Assembly (NCBI RefSeq): GCF_001463745.1
Contig: NZ_BBWJ01000040.1
Coordinates: 62,001-126,000, forward strand
Direction: 5' to 3'
DNA: 64,000 bases
From: Aureimonas sp. AU22
Lineage (GTDB): Bacteria; Pseudomonadota; Alphaproteobacteria; Rhizobiales; Rhizobiaceae
Shown here in pieces: positions 26,694 to 34,116 of this stretch (position 1 is the stretch's first letter; each line of letters starts with the position of its first letter). The notes under the pieces were generated by a model. The model did no database searches. It saw nothing but the letters and a program-made list of their open reading frames with translations, and was not told the origin of the DNA. Both the position numbers and the translations under genes were made by a program.

Positions 26694-27710
26694 TCAGCGC
26701 TCCGCGTCCGCCGGATCCTCGGCCAGCGCTTCGGGCCGGCTGACGGGCACGGCGTCCATCGACGTCTCGACGGAGAGGCCCTTCGTCCCGAGCCGCTTGA
26801 GCATGTCGCGATACCGCGGGTGCATCCCGCCGTCGACGTAGGACATCGGCATGCCCGCCCGGCCCTCGGACAACAGGGACTGGAGCAACCTGTCGTCCCT
26901 CTCGCGCTTGGCGGCCACCTCGGGCGCGACGCGCGTCTCGAGCGGCGGGCAAGAGGCCGCCGGATCGATCGGCTGGCGGTCCTTGCGCCGCGCGTCGAAC
27001 ACGTAACGCCCGCCGCAGGCAGCGACCTCGGGCTCCCTCCGCGTCACCTCGAAGATGTCGTACCCGAGCTTCAGGTTGCGCCAGAACGCAATGTTCGGGT
27101 CGCTCCGGTGGCGCGCCATCTGCTCGGCGGTCATCCGGAATGGGAAGGACTGAACCTGGAAGTCGCCCTGGCCGAGCGCGAAAGCCCTCTCCGCGTCGGC
27201 GTAGACCTCGCCGACGCCCTCGTCGGTCATCGCGAAGCACCCGGACGACGAGCAGGCCCCGTGCACCATCAGCGAGTCGCCCGTGTAGCCGAGCGACTTC
27301 TCGAGCGGGTTGGGGTAACCGAGGTTGAAGGAGCGGTGGTACTTCGAGTTCGGGTTCATCAGCGCCCGGGTGACCCGGTAGAAGCCCTCGGGCGCCTGGC
27401 GGTCGCCGTTCGTCTTCTTGGGACCGAGCTTTCCGGACCATCGGCAGAGCGGATGGGTCTTGTGCGGGGCGTAGCGACCGTCCGCGCCGAGCTTCCAGAC
27501 CTCGAGTTCGCTCTCCTCCTTGAAGATGCGCACCAGGATCGAGCCTGGCGGACGGGCCTTCGCCTCGGCGTAGGCCGTGGGCACGAGGTCCTTGTAGGTC
27601 TCATCCGACACCGACATGCAGCCGCCCATGGACGCGAGACCGAGAAGGGCGACGGCCAGCGCTGCTCGTCGCGTGGCGGTGCGGGCGCGGCGTCGTGCGG
27701 GAAGGTGCAT
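26694..27710 (-). CDS. L,D-transpeptidase (YkuD-fold) lipoprotein
   Basis: 338-residue envelope protein like the murein L,D-transpeptidase-family YafK group. A signal with lipobox ending SMGGC (about residues 24-28) is followed by the YkuD domain; its catalytic stretch is MVHGACSSSGCFAMTDEGVG, with His and the nucleophile Cys in the SSGC motif. ATG 27710 is chosen because it begins the signal peptide; the open frame further upstream is non-coding. It converges on mntR. Precise role (cross-linking, lipoprotein attachment or release) unknown. Confidence 0.85.
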   Translation of the reverse strand: MHLPARRRARTATRRAALAVALLGLASMGGCMSVSDETYKDLVPTAYAEAKARPPGSILVRIFKEESELEVWKLGADGRYAPHKTHPLCRWSGKLGPKKTNGDRQAPEGFYRVTRALMNPNSKYHRSFNLGYPNPLEKSLGYTGDSLMVHGACSSSGCFAMTDEGVGEVYADAERAFALGQGDFQVQSFPFRMTAEQMARHRSDPNIAFWRNLKLGYDIFEVTRREPEVAACGGRYVFDARRKDRQPIDPAASCPPLETRVAPEVAAKRERDDRLLQSLLSEGRAGMPMSYVDGGMHPRYRDMLKRLGTKGLSVETSMDAVPVSRPEALAEDPADAER

Positions 27711-27853
27711 CTCGTTCCGAGGGTTGGTCGTGGCGGGTCTCCGTCCATCATCGACGGCCGGGCTGTCGCGGGGATGACCCGGGGCCGCAACCGTCGCGGC
27801 CGCCAAGAGACGCCTCGATCCGGCGGAAGTGAGGCGACCGCAGCCGTCGGTCC

Positions 27854-28276
27854 TCAATGCGTCTCGTGCAGGCACTCGCCGTGATCGCCGAGGACCTCGA
27901 TCACCCGGCACTCCGCGACCGAATGGTTCGAGCAGTTCGTCATCCGCGCGATCTCCGCACGCAGCGCCGTCAGCCGGGCGATCTTGTGGTCGATGTCGGC
28001 GAGATGCGCGGCGGCGATCCGGTCGGCGCTCTCGCACGGACGGTCCGGCTCCCCGGCCAGCGCCAGGAGTTCGCGGATGGGCTCGATCTCGAAGCCGAGC
28101 TCGCGGGCGTGCCGGATGAAGCGCAGGCGGCTGAGGTCGCCCGCGTCGTAGAGGCGGCGGTTGCCCTCCGTCCGCGGCGGCGCGGCCAAAAGGCCGATCT
28201 GCTCGTAGTACCGGATCGTCGGCACCTTGATGCCGCTCGCGCGCGACGCCTCGCCGATCGGAACGCCTTGCGTCAT
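27854..28276 (-). CDS. MerR family heavy-metal regulator (CadR/PbrR/ZntR type)
   Basis: 140-residue metal-responsive activator. The N-terminal HTH (IGEASRASGIKVPTIRYYEQ) is followed by a dimer helix and a C-terminal metal loop. Cysteines C81 (DRPCESADR), C115, C123 and C135 plus several histidines suit Zn(II), Cd(II) or Pb(II) rather than Cu(I) or Hg(II). It is encoded divergently from the P-type ATPase gene, with a MerR-type promoter between them, and so should switch on that ATPase. Confidence 0.88.
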   Translation of the reverse strand: MTQGVPIGEASRASGIKVPTIRYYEQIGLLAAPPRTEGNRRLYDAGDLSRLRFIRHARELGFEIEPIRELLALAGEPDRPCESADRIAAAHLADIDHKIARLTALRAEIARMTNCSNHSVAECRVIEVLGDHGECLHETH

Positions 28277-28284
28277 TTTTCCTC

Positions 28285-28315
28285 TTGCTCCTCTAGCCGC
28301 TAGAGGAAGTACGCC
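28285..28315 (+). promoter_or_regulatory. MerR-type promoter/operator of the Zn/Cd/Pb ATPase gene
   Basis: -35 TTGCTC (28285-28290), 19-base spacer, -10-like TACGCC (28310-28315). The dyad TCCTCTAG / CTAGAGGA (28289-28296 and 28300-28307, 3-base centre) sits inside the overlong spacer, the defining layout of MerR-activated promoters. The known CadR/ZntR operators have the same shape. Confidence 0.75.
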
Positions 28316-28344
28316 TCTCCCGACACGCACGCAAGGAGAGCGCC

Positions 28345-30528
28345 ATGAGCGCCGTCATGAACGAGAGCCGCTACAGGGTCACCGGGATGGACTGCGCGGC
28401 TTGCGGGAACAAAGTCGATACCGCCATCCGTCGCCTCCCGGGCGTGGAGGACGTCTCCGTGTCCGTATCCGCCGGGACGGTGAGGGTCAGCCACGCCGAC
28501 GGCTTCGACACTGCCGCCGTCGTCCGCCAGGTCCGCAACCTTGGCTACGGCGCGGAGCCGGCCGGGGGCCATGCGGCAGCCGCCGACGGGCATCCGTCCG
28601 CTTCCCACAGCGCCGGCGGCCACGACCATGCGGGCCACACCCACGACGACCTCGGCGAGGCGGGCAAGCCGTGGTGGCGGACGCGCAAGGCGGGCCTCAC
28701 CGCCGCCTGCGGCGTTGCCCTCTTGGCCGCCTACGTCCTCGGGCATGCGGTCCCCTCGCTCGAGCGGCCCGCGTTCCTCGCGGCGCTCGCCATCGGCCTG
28801 GTGCCCGTCGCGTGGCGGGCCATCACGGCCGCCCGGTTCGGAACGCCGTTCTCGATCGAGGCGCTGATGTCGATCGCCGCCGTCGGCGCCGTGTTCATCG
28901 GGGCCGAGGAGGAGGCCGCCGCCGTGGTTCTGCTGTTCCTGGTCGGCGAGATGCTGGAAGGGGTCGCTGCCGGGCGCGCGAGGGCGAGCATCCAGGGACT
29001 GACCGCATTGGTGCCGAAGACCGCGATCGTCGAGGCGAACGGCGAGACCTCCGAGGTGGCCGCCGACAGCCTCGCCGTCGGCACGGTCATCCTCGTCAGG
29101 CCCGGCGACCGCGTCCCGGCCGATGGCGCGGTCGTCGAGGGGTCGGGCGAGGTCGACGAGGCCCCGGTCACGGGCGAGAGCGTCCCTAAGCGCAAGGTCG
29201 TCGGTGATCCTGTCTTCGCGGGCACGATCAACGCCGGGGGCGTGCTGCGCGTCCGGGTGACCGCCGCGGCGGCCGACAACACGATCGCGCGCGTCGTCCG
29301 CCTCGTCGAGGAGGCCCAGGAGGCGAAGTCGCCGACCGAGCGCTTCATCGACCGCTTCTCCAAGGTCTACACGCCCGCGGTCCTCGTGGTCGGCTTGGCT
29401 GTCGCCGTCGTGCCGCCTCTGGCCTTCGGGGCGGACTGGAGCGAGTGGATCTACAAGGGCCTCGCGATCCTGCTGATCGGCTGCCCCTGCGCGCTGGTCA
29501 TCTCCACCCCAGCGGCCATTGCGGCCGGCCTGTCGGCGGGCGCCCGGCGCGGGCTCCTGATGAAGGGCGGCGCGGTGCTCGAGAGCCTCGGCCGGATCAC
29601 CGCCGTCGCCTTCGACAAGACGGGCACGCTGACCGCGGGCAAGCCCGTCGTGACCGACATCGTGGCGGGCAGCCGCTCGGCCGCGCAGGTCCTGTCGCTG
29701 GCAGCCGCGCTCGAGAAGGGATCGAGCCATCCGCTGGCGGTCGCGATCCTCGAGCGTGCGAAGGCGGAAAGGGTGCCGACCCCGCCCTCGTTCGACGCGA
29801 ACGCAGTGGCCGGCGAAGGCGTCGAGGGTGGGGTCGGCGGGGAGCGGGTGTTCCTCGGGTCGCCGCAGGCGGCCGGGAGGCGCGTGGTCCTCGCGCCCGA
29901 ACAGGAGGCCGCGATCGCGGCGCTGAACGCGGACGGCAAGACCGTGTCCGTGGTCGTGGTCGGCGGGGCCGTCGCCGGGTTCATCGCGATGCGCGACGAG
30001 GCCCGGCCGGATGCCGTGGCGGGCCTGGCAGCCCTGAAGGCATCCGGCGTCCGGGCCGTCATGCTGACGGGCGACAACAGGCGCACGGCCGAGGCGGTGG
30101 CGGCAGGTCTCGGCATCGAGGCACGGGCGGAGCTCCTGCCGCAGGACAAGCAGCGCATCGTGCGCGAACTCCAGTCCGAAGGGCTCGTCGTTGCCAAGGT
30201 CGGCGACGGCATCAACGACGCGCCGGCGCTGGCGGCCGCAGACGTCGGCATCGCCATGGGCGGCGGCACCGACGTGGCGCTGGAGACCGCGGACGCGGCG
30301 GTGCTCCACGGCCGGGTGAAGGACATCCCCGACATGATCGCGTTGTCCAAGGCGACCATGGGCAACATCCGGACGAACATCGCCATCGCCCTCGGCCTGA
30401 AGGCTGTCTTCCTGGTGACCACCGTCCTCGGCATCACGGGCCTATGGCCGGCGATCCTCGCCGACACGGGCGCGACGGTCCTCGTGACCGCCAACGCCAT
30501 GCGGCTCCTCGGCTGGAAGCCCCGGTGA
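28345..30528 (+). CDS. zntA: Zn(II)/Cd(II)/Pb(II)-translocating P-type ATPase
   Basis: P1B-2 type ATPase exporting soft divalent metals to the periplasm. 727 residues: N-terminal HMA domain with C17-x-x-C20 (GMDCAACG), a His-rich linker (HSAGGHDHAGHTHDD), eight expected membrane helices, CPC motif C380-P-C382 (GCPCALVISTP), phosphorylated D424 in DKTGT, the SSHPLA histidine motif and [10 protein letters not shown]. The TM8 region DTGATVLVTANAMRLL fits the Zn/Cd subgroup rather than copper pumps. A partial, scrambled relative lies at 48.9-49.5 kb. It overlaps the next gene by four bases. Confidence 0.95.
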   Translation: MSAVMNESRYRVTGMDCAACGNKVDTAIRRLPGVEDVSVSVSAGTVRVSHADGFDTAAVVRQVRNLGYGAEPAGGHAAAADGHPSASHSAGGHDHAGHTHDDLGEAGKPWWRTRKAGLTAACGVALLAAYVLGHAVPSLERPAFLAALAIGLVPVAWRAITAARFGTPFSIEALMSIAAVGAVFIGAEEEAAAVVLLFLVGEMLEGVAAGRARASIQGLTALVPKTAIVEANGETSEVAADSLAVGTVILVRPGDRVPADGAVVEGSGEVDEAPVTGESVPKRKVVGDPVFAGTINAGGVLRVRVTAAAADNTIARVVRLVEEAQEAKSPTERFIDRFSKVYTPAVLVVGLAVAVVPPLAFGADWSEWIYKGLAILLIGCPCALVISTPAAIAAGLSAGARRGLLMKGGAVLESLGRITAVAFDKTGTLTAGKPVVTDIVAGSRSAAQVLSLAAALEKGSSHPLAVAILERAKAERVPTPPSFDANAVAGEGVEGGVGGERVFLGSPQAAGRRVVLAPEQEAAIAALNADGKTVSVVVVGGAVAGFIAMRDEARPDAVAGLAALKASGVRAVMLTGDNRRTAEAVAAGLGIEARAELLPQDKQRIVRELQSEGLVVAKVGDGINDAPALAAADVGIAMGGGTDVALETADAAVLHGRVKDIPDMIALSKATMGNIRTNIAIALGLKAVFLVTTVLGITGLWPAILADTGATVLVTANAMRLLGWKPR

Positions 30529-31127
30529 GCGCCGCCGCCGACGACCTCCTTCGCATCGGGCCGGCGATCGTCCTCGCCGTCACCGTGGCGTGGCTTGCGC
30601 TCGCCACCCGTCGGACGTCCCGGGAGATCGGCGGGCGTGCCTATGGCTTCGGGAGGAGTCCCCGCCAGACGCTGGCGCGCGTCCTGTTCGGCGCGACCGT
30701 CGTGGGCGGTCTCGCGGCCCTCGGGCTCCATGCGGCGGGGAGCGCGTCGGCCGCGATCGCACCGCTCGCGGGCGAGGCCTACGCCGTCCGTCTGTCCGGT
30801 CTGGCGCTGGCCGTCGCGGGGCAGGTCCTGACGGTCGTGGCCCGGAGCGGGATGGGCCGACGCTGGCGGGTCGGCATCCCGGACGAGGCGCCTGACGCCC
30901 TGGTCACGACGGGTTTATTTGGCCTCAGCCGCAACCCCGTGTTCCTCGGGATGCTCGCGATGGCGGCAGGGCTCGCGGTGGCCGTGCCGTCCCCGGCGAT
31001 GATCGGCTGCGCGCTGGCCTTCTGGGTCGCCTGCGAGGTCCAAGTCCGGGACGAGGAGCGCTTCCTCGAACACTCGTTCGGCCCCGCATACACCGCATAC
31101 CGAAGCGCCGTGCGGCGCTGGATCTGA
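30525..31127 (+). CDS. ICMT/PEMT-like membrane methyltransferase family protein
   Basis: 200 residues with four or five membrane segments and the C-terminal NPVFLGMLA, VRDEERFLEHSFGPAYTAYR pattern of isoprenylcysteine carboxyl methyltransferase-like proteins. GTG 30525 overlaps the ATPase stop (GTGA), so it is co-translated with it. Members of this family often accompany heavy-metal ATPases in alphaproteobacteria, but their substrate is unknown; a role in lipid or lipoprotein modification is only inferred. Confidence 0.8.
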   Translation: MSAAADDLLRIGPAIVLAVTVAWLALATRRTSREIGGRAYGFGRSPRQTLARVLFGATVVGGLAALGLHAAGSASAAIAPLAGEAYAVRLSGLALAVAGQVLTVVARSGMGRRWRVGIPDEAPDALVTTGLFGLSRNPVFLGMLAMAAGLAVAVPSPAMIGCALAFWVACEVQVRDEERFLEHSFGPAYTAYRSAVRRWI

Positions 31128-31147
31128 CATGGAACAGGAGTGACCCC

Positions 31148-31591
31148 ATGGGACGCAGACCGACGACGATCATCGCCGGGGCGCTCGCGCTCCTCACCGT
31201 ACCCGCGTTCGCAGCCGAGACCGTCGACGTGTTCTCGACGTCGGGCTGCGGCTGCTGCATCGGCTGGATGAAGCACCTCGAGGAGGCAGGGTTCGAGGTC
31301 TCGAACGAGAACCTCGCCATGGCGGACCTCTACGCCAAGAAGACGGGCGCCGGACTGAAGCCGGGCCAGACCTCCTGCCACACGGGCTTCGTCGGCGGCT
31401 ACGTCGTCGAGGGCCATGTCCCGGCAGCCGAGGTGAAGCGCCTGCTCGCCGAGAAGCCGGACGCGATCGGGCTCGCCGTTCCCGACATGCCTGCGGGAAG
31501 CCCGGGCATGGGGACCAGCGACGAACCCTACGAGGTGCTCCTAGTCGCCCGCGACGGCACGTCGACGGTGTTCGCACGGTACCCGAAGTGA
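31148..31591 (+). CDS. DUF411 periplasmic metal-binding protein
   Basis: 147 residues with signal peptide (to about A22) and a thioredoxin-like DUF411 domain: STSGCGCC (metal-binding cysteines) and TSCHTGFVGGYVVEGHVP. The family is linked to copper handling in the periplasm. First of three overlapping genes (DUF411, PCuAC, SCO) and 20 bases behind the methyltransferase gene, so it could extend the ATPase operon. Confidence 0.85.
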   Translation: MGRRPTTIIAGALALLTVPAFAAETVDVFSTSGCGCCIGWMKHLEEAGFEVSNENLAMADLYAKKTGAGLKPGQTSCHTGFVGGYVVEGHVPAAEVKRLLAEKPDAIGLAVPDMPAGSPGMGTSDEPYEVLLVARDGTSTVFARYPK

Positions 31592-32073
31592 GGTTCCTTG
31601 CCGCCGCGACCACGCTTGGCCTTGCCGTCCTGCTCGGGCCAGCCAGTGCGCACGAGTTCAAGGCCGGCAGCCTCACGATCGACCATCCGTCCTCCCGCCC
31701 GACGCCGCCGAACGCGAAGGTCGGGGTCGGCTACCTCTCGATCCGCAACGACGGGACGGAGCCGGATCGGTTGGTCGGGGGTTCGGCAACCGTCGCCGGC
31801 CGCTTCGAGGTCCATGCCTCCACCGTCGAGGACGGCGTCGCCCGCATGCGCCGCGTCGAGGACGGGGTCGTGCTGGAGCCGGGGGCGACCGTCACGCTCG
31901 CCTCGGGCGGTACCCACGTCATGCTCCTCGACCTCAAGGAGCCGATCGTGAAGGGCCAGTCCTTCGACGGCACCCTCGTGTTCGAGCGTGCCGGAGCCGT
32001 GCCGGTCCGCTTCTCGGTCGAGGGCTTCGGCGCCGGCGCGGCCGCCCCCTCCCACGGGGGACACCAGCCGTGA
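31588..32073 (+). CDS. PCu(A)C copper chaperone
   Basis: 161 residues starting at GTG 31588 within the preceding stop (GTGA). Signal peptide ending at SAHE, then a PCuAC cupredoxin-like fold with the Cu(I) site pattern His ... Met ... His-x-Met (VHASTVEDGVARMRRV and GGTHVMLLD) and a His-tipped C-terminus. These proteins carry Cu(I) in the periplasm, usually toward cytochrome oxidase CuA together with SCO, which is encoded next. Confidence 0.9.
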   Translation: MRFLAAATTLGLAVLLGPASAHEFKAGSLTIDHPSSRPTPPNAKVGVGYLSIRNDGTEPDRLVGGSATVAGRFEVHASTVEDGVARMRRVEDGVVLEPGATVTLASGGTHVMLLDLKEPIVKGQSFDGTLVFERAGAVPVRFSVEGFGAGAAAPSHGGHQP

Positions 32074-32774
32074 ACCTGCGCACCGTTCGGATCGCGCTCT
32101 GGGGCGCGGTGGTCGTCGTCGCCGCGGGCGCCCTCGTCGGCGCGGCATGGACGCTTCCGGGCGGCGTGTCGGCGCCCGCCGCCGGAACCTCGGCGGCCGT
32201 GCCGATCGGCGGAGAGTTCGCGCTGGTCGACGAGGACGGGAAGCCGCGGACGTGGTCCGGCTTCCGCGGCAAGCCCGTTGCCGTGTTCTTCGGCTTCACG
32301 CATTGCCCCGACATCTGCCCGACGACGCTGGGCGAGCTGTCGGTCCTCCTCGCGGACCTCGGCCCTCGCTCGGACGGTCTCCAGGTCGTGCTCGTCAGCG
32401 GGGACCCGGAGCGGGACACGCCGGAGGTCCTGAATGCCTACCTCCAGTCCTTCGACCCGAGGATCTTGGGACTCACGGGCACCGAGGCGGAGGTCGACAG
32501 GGCGTTCGACGCCTTCAAGGCCTACCGCCGGAAGGTGCCGACGGAGGGTGGCGACTACACGATCGACCACTCCGCCGGGGTCTACCTCTACGACCGCGAC
32601 GGCGGCTTCGTCGGCACGCTGGACATGCACGAGGACGCGAGGATCCGGCGGGAGAAGGTGGAACGCCTCCTTGAACGGCCGGGCGACGCAGCCACCCGGG
32701 ACAGCGGCAGGCGGGCGGCGGAAGCGGGAAACGTCAGCAAGGGGGAGGCCATTGCTACTGGGGCGAACGGCTGA
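32070..32774 (+). CDS. SCO1/SenC family copper chaperone
   Basis: 234 residues, N-terminal membrane anchor (about 8-28) and a periplasmic thioredoxin fold. Copper-site residues C79 and C83 (HCPDICPT) and H167 (TIDHSAGVY) are all present. GTG 32070 overlaps the PCuAC stop (GTGA). Normally serves CuA-site assembly in cytochrome c oxidase, but no oxidase subunit is nearby, so here it may belong to a general copper trafficking or resistance unit. The C-terminal 25 residues are low-complexity and look added. Confidence 0.9.
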   Translation: MNLRTVRIALWGAVVVVAAGALVGAAWTLPGGVSAPAAGTSAAVPIGGEFALVDEDGKPRTWSGFRGKPVAVFFGFTHCPDICPTTLGELSVLLADLGPRSDGLQVVLVSGDPERDTPEVLNAYLQSFDPRILGLTGTEAEVDRAFDAFKAYRRKVPTEGGDYTIDHSAGVYLYDRDGGFVGTLDMHEDARIRREKVERLLERPGDAATRDSGRRAAEAGNVSKGEAIATGANG

Positions 32775-32936
32775 TCGACGAAACGGGCCGAGGGGACTGC
32801 GCCTCCGCGTCCAACCCGGTCCCGACGCCATCGCAGCCGGACCGAGCCGTTCGAATGCGAACGGTTTTCTCCATCGGAAACCAATCCTCCGCCCGCATCC
32901 TGCCGCCGCTTGAAGGCAAGGGACCGGAGCGATCGC

Positions 32937-33347
32937 ATGGCTGGAGACGTCACGGCTGAACCGGACCGCCGCAAGGGCATGCTGCCCGCGTGGATGGTCT
33001 CGAAGGGAGGCCTCGCGGCGATAGCGGGCGGAACGCTGCTCCTCGCCTGCTGCGGGGCCTACGCCGCCCTGAGAGGCGACGGCGAGGCCCCGCCGGCAGT
33101 GACGGAGGAGAAGGTCGAGATCCCCGTCCCGATGCCCGTGGCGAGCAAGCCGCAGGCGATCAAGGCCGACGCCTACTCCATCGTCTCCGTCTTCGAAGGC
33201 GAGGCGTTCCTCGCGACCCCGAACGACCTCGTCCGCGTCGTGGTGGGGGCCGTCGTGCCGGGCCTCGGCACGATCACCTCCGTCGAGACGTTCCCGAACG
33301 GGGGTGGCACCGTCGCCGGCACGGAGGCGGTGCTGCGCACGCGCTGA
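32937..33347 (+). CDS. membrane-anchored hypothetical protein
   Basis: 136 residues with one membrane segment near residues 24-45 (with a CC pair) and a soluble C-terminal part (VFEGEAFLATPNDLVRVVVG, then AVVPGLGTITSVETF) of about 70 residues, presumably periplasmic. No family recognised. ATG 32937 follows a GGACCGGAG site; an upstream start at 32910 is less likely. It sits alone between the copper chaperones and a converging gene. The 162 bases before it show nothing else. Confidence 0.55.
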   Translation: MAGDVTAEPDRRKGMLPAWMVSKGGLAAIAGGTLLLACCGAYAALRGDGEAPPAVTEEKVEIPVPMPVASKPQAIKADAYSIVSVFEGEAFLATPNDLVRVVVGAVVPGLGTITSVETFPNGGGTVAGTEAVLRTR

Positions 33348-33413
33348 ACCGCCCGACGGATCCGGGCGAGCCTTCCTGGCAGGCGCACGGTCGGGAAGGC
33401 TCGCGCCGACGGG

Positions 33414-33878
33414 TCACGCCGACCTAGCGAGCGCCTCGGTGAAGATAGGCGAGAACGGACGCGCCGCCGCGGCGGCCGAGGGCGGGGGATCGTCGTTCCG
33501 ATCCGTCCACGGCGTCGGCCTGCGGCGCACCAGCCTCGCGACGAGGCGGTTCGTCCGCCGTGCCGCGAGGCTGTCGGCTGTTCCCGATGCCGCGAGTTCC
33601 CCGTCCCGGTCGAGCGCCGTCATGGCCTCGAGGATCTCGTCGATCGGGATCACCGCGCCGCTGTCGAGCCGACGGAGCGAAGGCTTGTCCTCGACGGTTC
33701 GGCGGTCCGATGCCCACGAGGCCAGCAGCATGCGCTTCTGGCTCTTTGTGAGCCCAGCGGCCGAGACGACCTGGTCGGGATGGTTGAAGGTGTCCGCACC
33801 GGGCACCGAGGAGCTTTCAAAGCTTGCGGGCAGTCCGTCGGCGATCCGACCGGTGTCCGTTTCGTATGGGGTTTGCAT
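33414..33878 (-). CDS. conserved hypothetical protein of the copper cluster
   Basis: 154-residue soluble protein beginning MQTPYETDTGRIADG, with a conserved-looking core (HPDQVVSAAGLTKSQKRMLL, then ASWASDRR) and a basic, Ala/Pro-rich tail. Similar short proteins occur near metal genes in Hyphomicrobiales; no function is known. ATG 33878 has GGAGGA upstream; the long open frame beyond it to 34301 is the antisense of the copA start. It is divergent from copA. Confidence 0.7.
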   Translation of the reverse strand: MQTPYETDTGRIADGLPASFESSSVPGADTFNHPDQVVSAAGLTKSQKRMLLASWASDRRTVEDKPSLRRLDSGAVIPIDEILEAMTALDRDGELAASGTADSLAARRTNRLVARLVRRRPTPWTDRNDDPPPSAAAAARPFSPIFTEALARSA

Positions 33879-34053
33879 AGCCACATCCTCCGTTGAGCAA
33901 CATGGATACGCTGCGCCGCCGCGAGACGTGGCGGCGGCACAGGCCCGTCTCCCGCGAGCCGGGCAATGCCCGATTTGGAAACCGTCGGCAGCGACGTCAA
34001 GACGACGGACGTTGGTCTGAAGGAAAGCGTCGCGAAAGACGTTCGCGTGTCCC

Positions 34054-34084
34054 TTGACCTTCCCATGGTGGGAAGCCCCATCTT
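34054..34084 (+). promoter_or_regulatory. CueR/HmrR-type copper promoter of copA
   Basis: -35 TTGACC (34054-34059), 19-base spacer, -10 CATCTT (34079-34084). The dyad CTTCCCA / TGGGAAG (34059-34065, 34069-34075) is centred in the spacer. This is the MerR-family architecture for Cu(I) activation, and the CueR-like regulator is encoded directly behind copA. The same -35, -10 and spacing recur before copZ. Confidence 0.85.
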
Positions 34085-34116
34085 CCGGCAAGTCGCAAAT
34101 TTCCGGGACGAAACCG

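Noticed and set aside
28300-30309. Open frame of 669 codons opposite zntA
   Set aside because: Antisense shadow; the HLAD and DGDGG repeats mirror the ATPase codons. It was useful only for recognising the inverted zntA piece at 48.9 kb.
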